Origin: Thamnidium elegans
Lineage: Eukaryota > Mucoromycota > Mucoromycetes > Mucorales > Mucoraceae
Direction of reading: 5' to 3'
NCBI GenBank assembly: GCA_025201345.1
Contig: JAIXMG010000013.1
Span: forward strand, 682,001-746,000
Length of the DNA: 64,000 bases
Made by a program: the position numbers and the translations under genes. The notes below the pieces were generated by a model, which was not told where the DNA came from, did no database searches, and saw nothing but the letters and a program-made list of their open reading frames with translations. Of the stretch, positions 46,466 through 57,867 are shown in pieces. Numbering within the stretch: the stretch's first letter is position 1; every line of letters starts with the position of its first letter.

Positions 46466-48457
46466 ATGGCTTCTAATTTAAAAAGAACTGCACCAGATCA
46501 ATCTGAAGACTTGTTTTCTCATGCAAAAGTAACTACAAAAAAAAAAAAAAGCATTACCATAAAAAAGAAACTATCAAAGCATATTTAATTTATATAATAG
46601 TCTCCTAGAAGTATATTAAGAGCTGCAGAGTCTCCATTTCGATTTAATTCACCACTGTATTCACACGAACCAGGGTAATACCTTTTTACATGTAAAAAGT
46701 ATAACATTCTTATTAAATATTTGTTTTAGAAGCGAGCAAAGAAGAGTTAGTTTTGCTCCTGGTGCTAATTTCAGGTACTGATACCACTAAGAGGAAAAGA
46801 TGTCTTTTTTCAATAATAAAAAAACTTATATAGGCTTTTTATAGACTATTTAATGAAAATGATTCTCCTAGCGCTTCTATGCGATTTGATGCTAGTAATA
46901 TGACAGAAGATATTCATATCACAGATAGTATATCATTGATACTTGATGAGGATGCACCGAGTATGTTGAACGATGCTTTTAATTCACCTTCAAGGTAAAA
47001 AAAAGAAAAAAAAATCCTCTTCTTTTTTTTTTTTTTTTGTAGTGTATTTATTGATATTGTTATCTAGTTCGTTGTTTAGAAGACCTTCAGCATCTCCCAT
47101 TGGTAACAGAGAAAGGTATACACACACTTTTTTTTTTTTAAAAAAAAAAAAGTAGATATTAACACGCTATAAAAGACGACCAGATTTATTCGGAAGCCCA
47201 AAGAGTCCACTTACGAGATCTGGAGGAGCACCACCTACGCTTTTAAGTCGCATGAACAGCGAAAGTGATTTAACCGATTATTTACCAACACTGGATTCCC
47301 GAAAGCGTAGAAATATTTTCGATGAAGATGAAAACGATGAGGACGAAGAAGAAACAGATACACCAAACATTCCTGCTGAAACATACTCTGACGATGACAG
47401 TATGGTGATTACTCAAACAATCCCTGCACAAACCTATTCGGATGATGAAAGTATGGTTATCACGCAAACTATTCCAGCAGAAAGTTATTCTGATGATGAA
47501 AGTATGGTTATCACACAAACTATTCCTGCAGAAAGTTATTCGGATGACGAAAGTATGTTGATCACACAAGAACAGATCATTTCGAAATCACCAGTAAGAA
47601 CACCTCAAAGTAGAACACCTCAAAGAACACCTCAAAGAACACCTACCAGAACTCCAAACAGATCTACATTACGAGCTTCGTTGGGTACTCCTCCAAGAGC
47701 TACTCTAGTAACAGTACATAAAACACCAGCCAAATCTCCTTTAAGAACACCTTTAAGAAATCCGGTAAGAACACCATTAAGAAATCCGGTAAGAACACCT
47801 TTACGTACTGCTCTTCGACATTCGTTAAATACTCCTCAAAGAGTAATTGCTCCTTCGACGTCTACTTATTTGAGTTCACCTCTTCGATCAACAACAACAA
47901 GTCGTAAACTTCCAGCTGCTTCTCCTAGATCATTTTATTTACATACTGGACAAAGTATGGAGTCTGATCGTATGACGGCATTTCATGAAGATGTTCCAGG
48001 TACGTTATCGGTATAACGAAAAAAAAAAAAAAAAAAAAAAAAAAAAAGCAGTGCGCTTATTTAAGCAAAAAAAAAAAATCAATTAGATGTATTGCAGGAA
48101 TCTCCTCGTTACTATGATGCTCATGATGAAGTTGTAGGTATTATTCATTACTAGATACTATTAAAAAAAAAGGTTGCCTAGATACTGACAAAAGAGTTGT
48201 TTAGATTGTAAATGAACCTAAAATGTCATTATCTGATTTTCTTATGCGTGCACGTATCACATTTCCTCAAGATTTCCCAACAAATGATACAGTGCTTGAT
48301 CCAATATACGGTAATAACCGAAAAAAAAAGCACAATGAAAAAGAAAAGAAAAAACTTACCTAGAACTTTTAGATACGTCTGTAACTGAAGATCAAGACAT
48401 ATCCTCTTCTACAGTTTTACCAGAGATACAACTTTACCAACAGGTACTTTTAACATT

Positions 48458-48494
<37 letters not shown>

Positions 48495-49819
48495 CTCATT
48501 TTTATTTTTTTTTAGGCTTGTAAACAATTAATCGCATCTATTAAAATAAGTGATGAAATCATTACAAGCATCGATAAAGACATTAGTCAGGTCAATCCGC
48601 AATTATTTATTGAATTTATGGACGGTACAGCAGAAACGCAAGCCAAGATCCAACGTCAATTGCAAGATATTAAAGATTACAGCATGCTTCGATCCAAACA
48701 AGAATGGTTAGCGTTATGGTCAAACAGCTTGAAAGAGTTTCCAAGCACTTTGCGAGATTTAAAAAATAAATTAGATGTGTACAGAGAGTTTGAACAAATG
48801 ATTGGAGATAAGTTAGTCGAATTAAATCAATACCATGTTGCTCTTTCGGGTGTTTTAAATGATTATCGTCAAAAGGAACAAAACTATCATAGTATCGATC
48901 ATCATCAGTTACGTATGCTGTTAATTGAAATTGAAAATCAAGATTTGTTTTATCAAGATTTAAAAAAGAATGCAGATGATTTAGAGAAACATCTGCAGAA
49001 GTTGGAAGAAGAAGACCAAGCCTTGGAAGCAGAAATATCGGAATTAACAAAGTTATTAAAGGAAGCAGAAGAAACCATTGAACAAAACCAATGTATCACA
49101 ACAAGAGATTTAATTGACGCTAAAAAAGAATACGGACAGTTATCAGAAATGTTTGGGTGGAAGGTTAAACAAATGGACGAGACAATATTTCATTTGGAAA
49201 TTGATGATGGTATTGATATCATTGTGGATTTAAACAAACTATCTGACCATGATGCAGATGCAGTCTTTTGTCGATTATCGTTATCAAAAGAAAAAGAATT
49301 AGGACCATTTATTGAGCTGCTACAAGGTTTTGAAATGGTTACAAAAGACAAATGGGATATGATTGTCATTGTTCAAGAGATTGCAACGTATTGGAACCGT
49401 GTTCGAATGATTTTACGCGCTATTGAACTTGTACAAAGAAGATCTTGGGTAAAAATTACTGCTTTAGAAGATATGGATCCGAATCAAGCAGGGTTTTCTT
49501 GTCAAATTTGTTTATTTAATTTTGAAGGAAAATCAAAATCTATTATTACTTTTGAATATAGAGTTAAAGATTTTTTGATCTTTCCCGACTTGGATTTTTC
49601 TACATTGCATTTGGAAGTATGTTATGGTAGTATGGAGTAAGTTATATAGACAGCCTTTCTTTTTATCATGAGTATAACTGACTCTCTCTCTCTCTCTCTT
49701 TTAGACATGATGCGTTGAAATCTTTACTGATACAAGAATTAAAAAAGGATGGTATTCTTAATATGGCTGAATCATTACAATCAGTTCTTAAATTAACATT
49801 AGTTTCAAGCGAAATATAA
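46466..49819 (+). CDS. SPC105: Kinetochore scaffold Spc105/Spc7/KNL1
   Basis: Outer-kinetochore scaffold recruiting the Bub1-Bub3 checkpoint and PP1. Eleven exons: 46466-46528, 46601-46674, 46730-46774, 46845-46994, 47068-47115, 47176-47999, 48087-48133, 48205-48310, 48364-48443, 48516-49636, 49705-49819; 890 residues. Both PP1-docking elements are visible: SILR (residues 25-28) and RRVSFAPG (about 50-57). A MELT-like array of 17-residue units lies at about 193-257, then a basic Ser/Thr-Pro-rich region (RTPQRTPQRTPTRTPNR) rich in Cdk sites. The Spc7-type domain starts near 418 (PKMSLSDFLMRARITFPQDF), with long coiled coils (about 480-690) and a C-terminal RWD-like part. Only the small exons supply the PP1 motifs. 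Confidence 0.93.
47375..47569 (+). repeat. SPC105: 51-bp tandem repeat coding MELT-like motifs
   Basis: Three full and one partial 51-nt unit coding AETYSDDDSMVITQTIP and variants (AQTYSDDES, AESYSDDES, last with SMLIT). Each has the TY/SY-acidic stretch followed by M-V/L-I-T, as in vertebrate T-aromatic plus MELT units bound by Bub3-Bub1 after Mps1 phosphorylation. The acidic residue after Met is replaced by Val or Leu. Confidence 0.85.
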
Positions 49820-49920
49820 TAAAAATTAATTTGCGCCATCTATTTACTTATTTTTATAGCAGAACACTACGTATTTATATTTAAAACAAAAGCAAAAAGC
49901 GGATACATATAGAGATTATT

Positions 49921-50934
49921 TTAACTTTTATAATTATAATTGTATTGCAAGATACTATCTACCGAGCCTTTGATCCACTTTTTACACTCACTTTCATCTA
50001 CTTGACAATTATTGACCCAATCATCAATCGAATCACAATCAAACGTCCTCTTCAAATAATGCCTTAAATTACCAAAGCAGGTGTACATGGGATTAAACGC
50101 ATCGAAACCCGTAGGAAGATAATATAGTGTATGTCTTGATTGTTCAAACAATTGAATAATACATGACTCAAAACAAGTTCTGTCCATAATAACAAACATA
50201 GATTGATTTGTTTTATCCAAACATTGAATCAATTGAATAAAATATTCTTTTAAAACCGACTCATCTTGCTTTATAACGTGCTGTAATGATTCGATTTTTC
50301 TTGCACTGATAGCTCCAATCATGGATACAAGGTTACTCTTCTTCGTTTTTGTAAGCACGCTTGACCGTTTGCCTTTGATGGATCTTGCTCTTCCAGTAAT
50401 CACGCATATTTTAAAGCTACTTTTTGCTACAAACACACAATTGGTCATATACCGCACACCATGTTTCGTAAGCCCCTGACAATACACTCTTTTTTCTTTC
50501 TCGTTTGATTGAACATTTTTTACCTCATCTACTCTCTGCATGGTAACCTGCAAGTGCTGATCAAAATGAAGCCGAAGACTATTGACGCCTATCGAATTAA
50601 ACGAGGTAAAATGATTTGGAAATTCAGTTAGTAGTTTTAATTTTAATTGCTCCAGAGTAAAGATGTTTTCTTGGTCTTCTTCATCAACCAACTGCTTCAA
50701 GTAGTTAGTATGCAGTTGCTGAATTTCAACATTACGAGCACCTCCCCGTGGTTTGTAAGCGACTAGGTTATCTGTTTGGTATCGCTTTAGGATATCGCGG
50801 ACAGTTGAATTAGCTACGTCGTACTTTATGCAAATATCGGAAATGTTCATAAATCGGGTAAATCTATCGTCGCATATATTTTGACGAGTTTCGATGGTTG
50901 TCTTTGTGATTTTCGATCGGTTTTTTTTTGGCAT
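49921..50934 (-). mobile_element. IS630/Tc1-type transposase ORF with degenerate DDE triad
   Basis: Intact intronless ORF, 337 residues, of the IS630/Tc1-mariner type. N-terminal helix-turn-helix region (NISDICIKYDVANSTVRDIL), then the linker RGGARNVEIQQLHTNYLKQL and TLEQLKLKLLTEFP seen in fungal IS630 elements. The catalytic domain is recognisable but altered: where active members have CVFxDExGF this has CVFVAKSSF (first Asp lost); VIMDRTCFE keeps the second Asp; YLPTGFDAFNPMYTCFGNLR stands where YLPPYSPxLNPIExxW is usual, so the third acidic residue is lost. No terminal inverted repeats seen in the flanks. It is therefore not expected to transpose. An open frame despite lost catalysis suggests recent decay or co-option as a DNA-binding protein. 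It lies between the 3' end of SPC105 and the 5' end of MLP1. Confidence 0.8.
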
Positions 50935-51273
50935 AATGCATAGAGTTACAGAGAAAAAAAAAAGAGAGAGAAAAAGAAAAAAAAATAGGTACTTTTTTTT
51001 TTTAAGGCATTTATGTCATCGCAGTAAATACGGTACCGCCACTTTCCACTTTTGACAAAACTTAATATTTGAGATTTAAAAAAAATAAAAAAGGGTAACC
51101 AAAAACGGAAGTTTACATACGTTTTTGAAAGGTGAAGTACAAACCTATTTTTTAAAACCTCGACCTTTAAAAGTAAATACAACGTCATCATATTTTGATT
51201 CTGTGGCGAAATAATAAATATTGTTGCTATTTTTTTTTTTTTTTTTTGTTTCCTTTTTCACCCACGATAAAAG
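50935..51273. other. Divergent spacer between transposase ORF and MLP1
   Basis: 339 bp, AT-rich, with A/T tracts at 50953-51003 and 51231-51247. Presumed to carry the MLP1 promoter. No other feature seen. Confidence 0.55.
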
Positions 51274-51458
51274 ATGTTTACGGGCGATGATACTGAAGGC
51301 TTGAAAAAAGGTAGTAAAAAAAAAAAGAAATATACATTGACAAGGTATGTATACTGATCTTACTATAGCTTTGGAGTACGAAAGTTTACAAGAACAATAC
51401 AATAAATTACAGCAATTATTTAATGAAATCTCAGAAAAAAACACAGCTTTACGTAGGT

Positions 51459-51493
<35 letters not shown>

Positions 51494-54400
51494 CTTACAA
51501 ACGGAAAAGAACAAATCAATTTAACATATATTTTTGTATACGTGTAGAAAATGAAGCAGAAACAACCAAGACAGAATTAAATACTTTAAAGACACAAACC
51601 GAGACCACCGAAAGCTCAAAAAGAGAATTGGAAATAAAGTGTGCTTCACTTGCCAATCAAGAAAAGCAACTTCGTGATATTATAGATAATACATTCCAAC
51701 AACTCAATGAAAAACGAGGTAAAATAATATTTTTGTTTTCTTTATTAAAACCTAAACTAAATCTGATCGGTATTTTCTTTATAGATGCTCTTCAACGGGC
51801 TCACACAGATTTGGGTGAATTACGACTAAAGTTAACACAAACAACTGTTGACGCAGACACAATTCGATCCAATGTATCAAAAATTACAGTAAGTAGTACT
51901 ATTTATTTATTTTTTCTTTTTTTTTTTAAAAAAAAAAAGAAACGCGTATATGTATACTAACGAAATTTATACAAAATTAGGATGAAAAAAATGAATTAGA
52001 GAGAAAATACGCGTTTTCTATCAAACGTGAAACAGAAATTAATGAACGATTGTTGTCAGTTCAAAGAGATTATGACAACTTTAGAAAAAATAGCGTATGT
52101 AATTTCTTTATAACCTTTATCAAAAAAAAAAAAAAAAATAGTATTAACACATCCTAAAAATAGGAAGCGGATCGTATCAAGTGTGAAGAGCAAATAAATT
52201 ATCTCAGAAAGGAGAAGGATGCTGCTTCTGACTACACTGAAGAACTTCGATTACAACTTGAACACTCTAAACAATCCGTCATTGACCTTGAAAGTAAATA
52301 CAATCAAGTTGTCGCTGAACGAGACCAACTTGTATTAAATATGGCCTCTACCAGCAAAGCATATAAAGAATTATTGACACTGTACGAGGAACATGTTGCA
52401 CACAATGATGCAAATATGTCAAAATTGGAATCGGAGCTTACTGCACTCACAGCTGAAAAAGATAGTTTACAAACAAAATACAGTTCACTTGAACGTAATT
52501 TGGAAGAAGAAAGAGAACTTCGTAGAGCTCAGTTACAACAATTCACTGGTGTACCAGATGATACTACTAGTAAATCATCTAGTAACCTTTTAGATTTAAT
52601 CCGTGATTATCAAAAGTTGAACAGACACCCAGAAGATATATATCAAGACTTTTTTGAACTTCGTGAGAAATATCAAAAGGTTCTTTCTAATGCTACACAA
52701 GCTTCCAATGTAGCAGAAACTATGACACGTAAATTAAATGAAAATCAAAACTTGTTTAATAGATTGTATAGAGAATTGGAAGACTCTAAATCAAAATCCA
52801 AGAAACTTTCTCATACTGTTTTAGCTGAAGAAGCTAAACGTTCAGAATTGGAAAAATCAAACAAGTTGTTAAAAAATACAGTTTCAGATTTAGCAGATGA
52901 AAAGAAGAATTTGGAAGCTTCATTAAATGATACAACTTATCAACTTCAATATTTGTTAACTGATGTACAAAGAAGAAATGCACCTATTCCTTCCGCTCTT
53001 AGAGAGTCTGCTGAATTATTAACTGCTGCTCAAGTTTCTCCTAATATCCCTCATGATCAACTTGTTTTTAAGGATGTAGCTGAACTCCAAGATCTCAATA
53101 CAAAACTTGTGTCTGAAGTGAGAACCTTGAGAGAGCAAGTAACATCTACCTCAAATGAAATCTCGCATGCTAATACCAAGAGAAACAGTGATATTGAGTC
53201 CTATAAGAACGCATTGAATGAAGCCAAACAAACTATTACCAGTCTCTCCAGTACCTCTGAAGACTTGCAAAAGCAACTGAACACACTTACTACTGAATGT
53301 ACCAACTATAAAAACTTGATTAGTCAACTTGGTGATGGCGATGTCAGTACTAAATTTGAACAAATGCAACACAGACAAGAACTGCAACGTAAGGAAATGG
53401 ATATCACGTTTGAATCTTATTGCGCTGAAACCACAGTTGAGATCAATAAATTGAAGGAAGAACTTTTAACTGCTCGTACCTCTGCCAGTGAAGCCAAGAC
53501 ACAATTGACACAAGTGAATGTTGAGATTGCAAATCTGAGACGTAAGCAAATCAATTTATCTAGTCGTCTTGAACAACGTGAAAAGGAACTTCAGTCATAT
53601 CAACGTGAGAACCATAACTTGCAAGAATGTATTGCATCTAGAGATCTTGAATTATCAAATACCAAGAGCGAATTAATCGATTTCAAGAAGCGAACTGATA
53701 GACTCTATGATGAAAACACATCACTTAATAGTAGATTAGAAGCCACTACAGCTGCTTACAATGCTACTAAAGAGACTATGGGTTCTCAATCTATTAATCA
53801 TTCTCATATGAATAGTTTATTAGAGACGATTAATCATCGTATGGAAGTGTTTGCTGACACTTCAAGTGAAAATGCTAAACAATACAAGGATACCATTGAA
53901 AAGTTAAATCGTGACTTACAACATGCTCGTGATTGTTTATCTATCGCAGAGAAAGAGTTGGATGGTTACAAGTCTATTGATCAACAAGAGATTAAGGACA
54001 AGTATAACACATCGGTTATTGAAATCAGACTTCTCAAGACAAAGATTTCTGATTTGGAAAAGCAAGTCTCTAATGTCAATCAAGAAAGAATTATCGCACA
54101 AACCAAGTTGGCTACCGCTGAAGAACAAATCAAGACATTGACTGCTACCGTTGAAGGTACCAACGCTTCTTCTGATGTCTCTTCTTCTGATTCAACTACT
54201 TGTAACGAACATCTTCGCTTACTTGCACAAGCTGAGGATCGTATTCGTACTTTGGAATCTGATATTGAAAATTATCATACTGTGATTACCAGTAATGAAA
54301 GCAAGATTGAATTACTTGCCAAGGAACGTGCTAATATGGCCACTCAAAACCAAGAAGCTATTGACAGGTTATTAAAGGAACTTGAAATCAAGACTGCAGC

Positions 54401-56809
54401 AGTTGATATTGTTCAAACGGAAGCTGATAAGAGTATTGCTGAATACAAGACATTACATGAAAAGGTTTTATCTACACAAGCTGAATTAATTCAAGAAAAG
54501 ACAGAGTTACAAGAAAGAGTTCAAGTATTAGATACAGAGAATACAGCAAAAGAAAATGAACTTCAAGATCAACGTCAAATGGTTGAAGAAAAGACAAACG
54601 CTCTTAATGAAGTTGAAGGAAAATTGGATGCTCAAATTAAGACTGCTGAAGAGTATCGTCAAACTATTGCTACTTTACGTGCTGATGTTTCTAACCTCAC
54701 GTTTGAAATTACAGAGTACAAGTCTAAGGCAGAAGCTGCTACTGCTAGTGTAGAATCTGTTACTGCCAATTATAAGCGCGAAGCTGCAGAATGGGCAGAG
54801 TTTGAAGATAATTTGAAGAAGAATCTTGCTGAATCTGAGAAACAACGCGAGGAATTGGTTAACAAAGTAGAAACACTTGTAAAGAAATACGACGAATGGC
54901 AATCCTCAGTCAATAACGATGCTAGCGTAGATAGTACAGCATTTGATAGAGCCAGTACAGATATTATTCATCAACTTCGCGATGCCAATAAACTCTTACG
55001 TATCGAACGAGATGCTAATGAAAGCAAATATCGTTATGAACATGATAATCTTAAACGTGCCGAAGCAGAGATGGATCGTGTCAAGAAACAAGTGGAATAC
55101 TTGCAAACTGATTGTGAAAGACTTCGCCAAGAAACTAAATCATATAGTCAAAAGCATTCTACGGAGACAGAAGATTGTAAGATGCGCTGTGATGCATTTA
55201 TGACCCAAAATCATAAATTGACTCAAGAGAATAAACGTTTGAAGGAAAGAGAAGAGAGAGCTCAAGCTGAACTGGAAAAGAAGATTACTGAATTGGATCC
55301 TCTCATCAATAAGGTCAGTGCTTTAGAGGCTCAACTGAAGTTAACTCAAGAAGAAAATGAGATGCTTAGTAAATCTCAACAAGAATGGTCTTCTCGTTCT
55401 GCTCAACTTCTTTCCAAATATAACCGAATTGATCCTGCTGAGATTGATCGTGTTAAGAGTGAATTAGAAACTACAAAGCAAGAATTGGAGACTGTGAAAG
55501 CAGAAAAGATTGTACTTGAAAAGAATGTTGAAGATCTTCAAGCTCAAGCCAATAAGTGTGATACTGAACGTGCTGGTCTTGCTACCAAAGCAAATGATAG
55601 AGGTCGTCTTGCATTTGAATTCAAAAAGAAGCTCTTAGAAGCAGAGAAGAAGCTTACAGAGTCTGAAAAGAAGCTCTCTGAATCTGAGTCCAAGTTGAAA
55701 GAGAGTGAAAACAAATTGAGGCTCGCTGAAACTGCCAGTGCCACTGCAAGTACCCAAATCAACAATAATTCCAATGCAGTTAAAGAAATGGAAACCTTGG
55801 AAGAAGAAAAGAAGAAGGCTGAAGAGTCATTAAAGACTAGAATGGACGAATATACCTCATTAGAGGTAAGTTAGTTACGGAAACAAAAACACTAGTAAAA
55901 AATTAACTTTTTTTTTTTTTTAATTTTTTTTTCCTGTAGAAAAAATACAATAGTATTCTTCATAGAGCACGCCAACTTCAACAAGAAAAGATCAAGTCAT
56001 TAGAAGAGTTGAAGACACTTCGTGCTGAATCGCCCACATTAAAAGCAAAGATCACCCAACTTGAAGCTGACTTGGCCAATGTCAACAAGACCTTAACAGA
56101 CAACTCGATTGAATTAACCAGACTTAAAGCACAAAACTCAATGATCGTTAATAAGAACAATCGTCTTCAAAAGGAACTTGATTTGATTAAAGCTCAAGCT
56201 TCTTCGTCTACATTATCTGCTGCTGCCTCTGCTTTGCAAGCTTCTTCATCACCTATAACAGAATCTCCTTCTGCTTCTCCTATTATTAACACACCTATGC
56301 AAGATGTCTCTACACCACCTATTCAAATTACAACAAGTAATACTGAGGTTTCCGTAGCACCAACAGCGGTTCCTGAAATTGAAGAAAGTGCGGTAGCAAC
56401 ACCAGGTATCGAAGCTGATGTAGATATTGAAGAGTTGAACGGTACACCCGTAGCTGAACTTGAGGATGCGTTAAATGAGGAGGAAGAGGCTACTAATGCA
56501 GAAGTCGCTGAAGATATTGCTGCAGCTGAAGTTACAGAAGAAGTATCCGAAACACCAGCAGCACCATCAACATCAACTGAAGTAGTAGAAACTGAAGTTG
56601 TAAACGAAACGGTATCAGCTGAAGTTGGAGAGATTACTGCTACAAAAGAAGAAGAATCGACCACGGAAGTTACGGAAAGTACTACACATGCTGAAGAAGA
56701 ATTAGCTGAAGCCAAACAAGATTCAATTGTAGTTGTTGGTGAAAAACGTACAAGAGAAGATGAAGAGGAAGGAGAAGTTGGTTCTCCTTCAAAGAAAGTT
56801 GAAATATAA
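51274..56809 (+). CDS. MLP1: Nuclear-pore basket protein Mlp1/TPR
   Basis: Large coiled-coil protein of the nuclear basket, involved in mRNA quality control and chromatin tethering. Seven exons: 51274-51310, 51369-51452, 51548-51718, 51785-51888, 51981-52094, 52164-55865, 55940-56809; 1693 residues (yeast Mlp2 1679, Mlp1 1875). Nearly continuous heptads to about residue 1460. Family-diagnostic is the break QLQYLLTDVQRRNAPIP followed by LVFKDVAELQDLNTKLVSEV. The last ~220 residues are acidic and unstructured (ELNGTPVAELEDALNEEEEA) and end with a basic cluster GEKRTREDEEEGEVGSPSKK, a likely nuclear signal. The start at 51274 gives an N-terminus of MFTGDDTEGLKKALEYESLQ; an additional 5' exon cannot be excluded. 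Exon 2 must end at 51452 (C|GTAGGT); the nearby GTG donor would create a stop. Confidence 0.92.
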
Positions 56810-57867
56810 AATAAAATAAAATAATTGTACCATGCTCATAGTATGTTATGCTCTTAGAAGTAAGCCTCAGGTGTTACCAGAAAACTATCTCCACCTCTGA
56901 CTAAAAACTTATATGGAACTTTGGGGGTCTGTGAAAGGGCTATTTTTATTATTTATGAAAACGTTTCATTTAATCCAAGTTCATGCATGAAATAGGTATG
57001 AACAACGAGTACAGGTGCCTTCACATAAATGTATATGAATACGAGTGTGCGAAAAAAAAAAATGGCAGTAAATATAACGACGTTAAATAGCTCATGATTA
57101 AAGTAAAATATTATTTTCTAAACTCACTGGAACACAACTGTAAATGATGAAGGGCCTTAAAAAGAGCAACATATCATTATATTTAGTTAAAACACTTAAA
57201 ACTTTTATCTAATTTAAGGAAAACAATCCTGTAGAAGCTAAATATTTGAGCTATTCTAGCTTACGCCCAGAATTTATCGAATAATCATAGCATAATATAC
57301 AGAGACAGGATATCATTATGTTTGTTACAGAAAATCTAAAGATTAAGTCTTTTTATGAACCGACCCTAACTTTGCGCTTATGAGAACCAATCTCTAAAAG
57401 AAAAGTAAGAGGGAAATCTTCGTACACGTTCTATTTACATGTTCAGTAAAAAAAAGTGTGACAGATCACTTTTCACGTACGTATCTTTACAGATACCAGT
57501 TTCTCTAAGAAAGGCTGGTATAATTTAGTAAAATAATAAGTGAAGAAAAAAAGATTTGCAAAAAAAAGATGCAATAAATAAGTGATAAACTAGAGCCTAC
57601 TTTTACTCTTGTGATATATTTACTCACTGTGTCGTATTATACCACTATCTGTTTCATATACTCGTACTTTTAAGTTGGTTAATCATTTTTATATACATAG
57701 TAAGTACTTATTGCTCCAACGTGATTCATGCATGAAAAATAACCATAAAATACGTCACACTTTTTTTAAGCCACTAAACACTTACTGTGTTAGAAAGCTT
57801 AATTAAGTTCGCGAAACAAATTTTTTTTTTTCTTGTAACTTTGTTCAAAAATAAAATAATAATAAAA
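56810..57867. other. Intergenic region between MLP1 and KAP123
   Basis: 1.06 kb of AT-rich, mostly non-repetitive DNA with few homopolymers compared with the rest of the window. No open frame of note, no RNA gene seen. It must hold the MLP1 3' UTR and KAP123 promoter. Confidence 0.6.

Noticed and set aside
56323..56715. Minus-strand 130-codon Ser/Val-rich frame
   Set aside because: Antisense of the acidic MLP1 tail.
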